Positions 60,517-64,000 of a stretch of 64,000 nt of DNA are shown here, one piece after another; position 1 is the first letter of the stretch, and each line of letters opens with the position of its first letter. The translations under genes and the position numbers were made by a program. Where the stretch lies: positions 434,001 through 498,000 of the forward strand of contig JACKLM010000004.1 of NCBI GenBank assembly GCA_024235895.1, written 5' to 3'. The stretch comes from Burkholderiaceae bacterium. GTDB lineage: Bacteria > Pseudomonadota > Gammaproteobacteria > Burkholderiales > Burkholderiaceae_C. The notes below the pieces were generated by a model. It searched no databases. It had not been told where the DNA came from and saw nothing but the letters and a program-made list of their open reading frames with translations.

Positions 60517-60617
60517 CGCGTGACACCGTTGGCGGCCCGGCCCGCCTCGCTGTCAGCAGATGTTTCCGCATCGCGGGCTGCGCTACGGCGCTGCGCTAGC
60601 ATGGCCGACAAGCCGAC

Positions 60618-62671
60618 ATGACGAGTGTTCTCGCCTCCCGCCTGGACGACCAGGCCGCGTGGCGCCGCGCGCTGGAGCGTGGCGCCAGCGCGTTCGCACG
60701 TTTTCTCTTCGAGCACGACCTGGATGGCGCCGGCCAGTCGGGCGAGCTCGATGCGCTGCGCCAGCGGCTGCTGTCGGACCGGCTGACGCTGGCCTTCGTC
60801 GCCGAGTTCTCGCGCGGCAAGTCCGAGCTGGTCAACGCGATCTTCTTCGGCCGCTCCGGCGGCCGCGTCATGCCCGCCACGCCGGGACGCACGACGATGT
60901 GCCCGGTCGAGCTGTTCCACGACCCCGAGCTGCCGCCGGCGCTCGCGCTGCTGCCGATCGAGACCCGGCTCGAGGGGCTGTCGCTGGCCGAGCTGCGCGA
61001 GCGCGACGCGCCTTGGCGGCGCCGGCCACTCGACGCGGACCGGCCCGAGTCGCTCGCGCAGGCGCTGGCGGAGGTCACGCGGACGCAGCGCGTCGGCGTC
61101 GAGCAGGCGCAGCGCCTGGGCTTCTGGCACGAGGGCGGGGGCGACGACAACCCGGCCGTCGACGCCGACGGCCTGGTCGAGGTGCCGGCGTGGCGCCATG
61201 CGCTGATCAACTACCCGCACCCGCTGCTGCAGCGCGGGCTGGTCGTGCTCGACACCCCGGGGCTGAACGCGATCGGCGCCGAGCCCGAGCTGACGCTGGC
61301 GCTGCTGCCGTCGGCGCACGCCACCGTCTTCATCCTCGCGGCCGACGCCGGCGTCACGCGGTCGGACCTCGCGGTCTGGCGCGAGCACTTGAGCGGCGCG
61401 GCGCTGGAGCGATTCGTCGTCCTGAACAAGATCGACGCCCTGGCCGACCCGCTGCTGGCGCCCGAGCAAGTCGCCGAACAGATCGAGCGCCAGCGCGCGC
61501 AGACCGCGACCACGCTCGCGCTGCCGCCGGCGCGCGTGTTCCCGGCGTCGGCGCGCGAGGCGCTCGCCGCGCGCGTGGCCGGCGACGCCGAGCGCCTCGC
61601 GCGAAGCCGCCTGCCCGAGCTCGAGGCGGCGCTGGCCGCCGAGCTGCTGCCGCGCCAGGCCGAGGTGCTGGCCGGCGGCACGCGCCAGGCGGTGCTGGCG
61701 TGGCGAGACGCCGCGGCGCGCCGGCTCGCCGATCAGCGCCGTCGTCACGCCGAGCAGATGCTCGAGCTGCGCGGCTTGCGCGGCAAGAGCACGGCCAAGA
61801 TCGCGCTGATGGTCGCGCGCATCGACGCCGAAGCCGCCGACTTCGAGCGCTGCACGGCGCGGCTGGCGGCACTGCGCGCGGTGCAGGCGCGCCAGCAGGA
61901 CGCGATGCTCGCGCCGCTGTCGACCGATGCGCTGCGCGACGCGGTCGCGGCGCTGCAAGGCGCTGGCCGTGCGACGCTGGGGCTGGGCAGCGGGCGCGCG
62001 TTCCGCAGCCTGTTCGAGCGCCTGCAGGCCGCGCTGCGCGACGCCGAGCAGGGCGCGCAGGAGATCGCGCAGATGCTCGAGGCGAGCTACCGCGAGCTCA
62101 ACGCGGAGTTCGGCTTCACGCTGGCGGCCTCGCCCGCGCCGTCGCTCGCGAACGCCCGCAACGAGCTGGCGCTGATCGGCAACCGCTACGGGCGCTACGT
62201 CGGCCTGTCGCAGGGCTGGCGACTGGCGATGCCGGGGTTCGCCGAGCAGTTCCGCCGCATGCTGCTGTCCAAGCTGCGCGCGGTCTTCGAGGCGGCCGCC
62301 GGCGAACTCGAGCCCTGGAGCCAGGCGCAGGCGGTGCAGATCGACGTCCAGCTGCGCGAGCGACGCCAGGGCTTTCACCGCCGGCGCGAAGCCTTGCAGC
62401 GCATCCAGGGGGCCACCGGCGATCTCGAGCGCCGCATTGCCGAGGTCGAGCACACCGACGCCCAGCTGCGCGTGCTTCAGCAACGGCTCGCGGCGATGGC
62501 CGACGAGACCCTCGCGCTGGCCGACCAGGTGCTGGCCGGGGCCGCGGCCGGTCGCGGTGGCGATGGCGCGGGACGGTCGCCGCGCGCCACGGCCGGGGAC
62601 GACGCGACGGGCGCGCCCACGGCAGCGGCGCGGTCCGCGACGCGCCTGCGCTCCGCAGCCGCGCGGCGTGA
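60618..62671 (+). CDS. Dynamin-like GTPase; reading frame end uncertain
   Basis: The protein has a dynamin-type GTPase domain: P-loop AEFSRGKSELVNAIF, switch I threonine region PATPGRTTMCPVE, G3 VVLDTPGLNAIGAEPE and G4 VVLNKIDAL. Long helical stalk/neck regions follow to about residue 640. Family-like sequence ends near 62560 (LADQVLAG), then becomes Ala/Gly-rich. In the given sequence this frame has no stop until 63896, running through all of mutY as obvious shadow. The next frame stops at 62669-62671, exactly overlapping the mutY GTG, so I end the gene there and suspect an indel between 62560 and 62665. Role: membrane remodelling, details unknown. Confidence 0.75.
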
Positions 62672-63759
62672 GCGCCACGCGCGCCGCGGCGAGCGGCCGC
62701 GCCCGCGCGCCTGCGGCCGTCACCCCGTCGCTGGCGGCGCGCCTGGTCGCATGGCAGCGGCAACACGGCCGCCACGACCTGCCCTGGCAGGGTACCCGCG
62801 ACGCCTACCGGATCTGGCTGTCGGAGGTCATGCTGCAGCAGACCCAGGTCGCGACCGTGCTCGTCTACTACGAGCGTTTCGTCGGCCGGTTTCCCGACGT
62901 CGGCGCGCTCGCCGCGGCGCCGCTGGACGAGGTGCTGGCGCTGTGGAGCGGGCTGGGCTACTACGGGCGCGCGCGGTTGCTGCACCGCTGCGCGCAGGCG
63001 GTGGTCGACGAGCACGGCGGGCGCTTCCCGCGCCGCGCGGCGACGCTGGCGACGCTGCCCGGCATCGGCCGCTCGACGGCGGCGGCGATCGCGGTCTTCG
63101 CCTACGGCGAGCGCGCGGCGATCCTGGATGGCAACGTCCAGCGCGTGCTGACGCGGGCGCTGGGATTCGGCGACGACCTCGCCACCGCCGCCGGCCGGCG
63201 CGCGCTGTGGGCCCATGCCGAGTCGATGCTGCCCCGGCGCGGCATCCGCGCCTACACGCAGGGGCTGATGGACCTGGGGGCGACCGTCTGCCTGGCGCGC
63301 CGGCCGCGCTGCGGCGACTGCCCGCTCGCGGGCGCGTGCGTGGCCGCCGCCGAGGGGCGCCCCGACGCCTACCCGGTCAAGTCGCGCCGGCTGCAGCGCG
63401 GGCGGCGCACGAGCGGACTGCTGTGGCTCGTGCAGGGCGATGCGCTCTGGCTGGAGCAGCGGCCGGCGCAGGGCGTGTGGGCAGGGCTGTGGAGCCTGCC
63501 GCAGGCCGATTCGGCCCAGGCCTGGCAGCGCGCGGCGACCGGCTGGCCCGGGCAAGGGCAGGCGCTGCCCGTGATCGAGCACGCACTGACGCACTTCGAC
63601 TGGCGGCTCGAGCCGCTTCGGTGGACGCTGCCTGCGCGGCTGCCCGCGGCCGCGCGGCGCGCGGTCGAGGCGGCGTTGCCGCCCGGGCGCTGGGTCGCGC
63701 GCGACGAGGCGCTCGCGCTCGGCCTGCCGGCGCCGGTGCGGCGGCTGATCGACGGCTGA
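62668..63759 (+). CDS. mutY: A/G-specific adenine glycosylase MutY
   Basis: MutY removes adenine paired with 8-oxoguanine. The 363-residue enzyme shows HDLPWQGTRDAYRIWLSEVM with the catalytic Glu, LQQTQVATV, the helix-hairpin-helix TLPGIGRSTAAAIAVFAYGE with the catalytic Asp in ILDGNVQRVL, the [4Fe-4S] loop CLARRPRCGDCPLAGAC (C-x6-C-x2-C-x5-C) and a C-terminal NUDIX-like 8-oxoG-recognition domain. GTG 62668 is the best start; conserved sequence begins near residue 20. Confidence 0.94.
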   Translation: MSATRAAASGRARAPAAVTPSLAARLVAWQRQHGRHDLPWQGTRDAYRIWLSEVMLQQTQVATVLVYYERFVGRFPDVGALAAAPLDEVLALWSGLGYYGRARLLHRCAQAVVDEHGGRFPRRAATLATLPGIGRSTAAAIAVFAYGERAAILDGNVQRVLTRALGFGDDLATAAGRRALWAHAESMLPRRGIRAYTQGLMDLGATVCLARRPRCGDCPLAGACVAAAEGRPDAYPVKSRRLQRGRRTSGLLWLVQGDALWLEQRPAQGVWAGLWSLPQADSAQAWQRAATGWPGQGQALPVIEHALTHFDWRLEPLRWTLPARLPAAARRAVEAALPPGRWVARDEALALGLPAPVRRLIDG

Positions 63760-63865
63760 ACGCAGTCCCGTCTCCGTTATCCATGGCGCGAGCACGCCAC
63801 CTGCGTCGCATGGAACTTGCCCGGCCAAGCCCTTGCGCGGATCCGGCATCGCCGGTCCGCAGCAA

Positions 63866-63905
63866 GCGCCCCCTCGGGGGGCAGCGAACGCAGTGAGCGT
63901 GGAGG
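63866..63905. repeat. Terminator-like GC hairpin element
   Basis: GCCCCC-TC-GGGGGGC (63868-63882) forms a tight hairpin and is followed by GCGAACGCAGTGAGCGTGG, itself an imperfect inverted repeat. The element lies between the mutY 3' end and the end of a convergent gene. Similar GC-hairpin-plus-GAACG strings are, from memory, frequent at gene ends in Burkholderiales; only one copy is seen in this window. Confidence 0.55.
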
Positions 63906-63912
63906 TTTCATG

Positions 63913-64000
63913 TCAATCGCCGACGACCTGCTTGCCGCGCAGGTACTCGTCGACCAGCGACAGTCGCAGCGCCGGGTCCTCGAGCGCCATCAGCCTGTAG
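63913..64000 (-). CDS. C-terminal end of an unidentified gene (partial)
   Basis: The minus strand reads ALEDPALRLSLVDEYLRGKQ and then VVGD before a TGA at 63913-63915. The residue mix and G/C-ending codons look like real coding sequence, but 28 residues are too few to name the family. It converges on mutY. A plus-strand frame from ATG 63910, preceded by GGAGG, is the competing reading and looks less protein-like. Confidence 0.5.
   Translation of the reverse strand, partial: YRLMALEDPALRLSLVDEYLRGKQVVGD

Noticed and set aside
63910..64000. Plus-strand frame starting after GGAGG near the right edge
   Set aside because: The GGAGG belongs to the hairpin element and the opposite strand gives a more protein-like C-terminus; too short to decide firmly.

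Overview
The window is very GC-rich (third codon positions almost always G or C), and its gene order matches a betaproteobacterium of the order Burkholderiales, probably a Rubrivivax/Leptothrix/Ideonella-type organism. The main evidence is the rsmB-DUF4390-ntrY-ntrX block, the ispE-tRNA-Gln-prs-rplY-pth block, the bolA-murA-his operon, the Sox genes and the meta-cleavage protocatechuate genes. The genus is inferred from synteny and protein style; no 16S gene is present.

Layout. (1) 0.3-5.7 kb, minus: rsmB, a DUF4390 protein, an NtrY-like kinase, a short NtrX-like regulator, then tRNA-Phe with a hairpin terminator. (2) 5.8-7.1 kb, plus: folE and a BLUF blue-light protein. (3) 7.3-12.9 kb, plus: soxYZAXB, a periplasmic DsrE-like protein and a dihaem cytochrome c; a membrane-anchored TlpA-type thioredoxin faces them. 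No soxCD is present. (4) 14.0-24.8 kb, minus: one long operon for the protocatechuate 4,5-cleavage pathway (ligJ, ligK, ligI, ligA, ligB, ligC), plus a 6-phosphogluconate-dehydrogenase-like oxidoreductase, a ModA-like protein without a signal peptide, a TRAP transporter and an aldo/keto reductase. A divergent LysR regulator and a palindrome-rich gap control it. (5) 26-28 kb: acyl-CoA-binding protein and a wax-ester synthase/DGAT. (6) 27.7-32.8 kb: a LysR gene divergent from a two-gene indolepyruvate oxidoreductase. (7) 32.8-42.3 kb: a large sensor diguanylate cyclase, TPR protein, TetR regulator, ABC exporter, and an M48 protease/LemA pair. (8) 42.4-52.8 kb, plus: bolA, murA, hisG, hisD, a VapBC-like toxin-antitoxin pair, hisC, hisB, two inverted palindromic repeat elements, hisH, hisA, hisF, rsmD, coaD, ferredoxin. 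(9) 52.8-59.4 kb, minus: TPR protein, lolB, ispE, tRNA-Gln, prs, rplY, pth, DUF4124. (10) 59.6-63.8 kb, plus: mutM, a dynamin-like GTPase, mutY; a partial minus gene closes the window.

The most unusual points are: a toxin-antitoxin module stitched translationally into the histidine operon; a pair of ~100-bp palindromic elements further down the same operon; a lig operon with no PrpF/LigU-type tautomerase but two extra genes of unclear role; apparent compensating frameshifts in the M48 protease; a dynamin frame that stays open through mutY; a 26-bp perfect inverted repeat upstream of lemA/bolA; and a hairpin sitting between the Shine-Dalgarno and the start codon of the indolepyruvate oxidoreductase gene.
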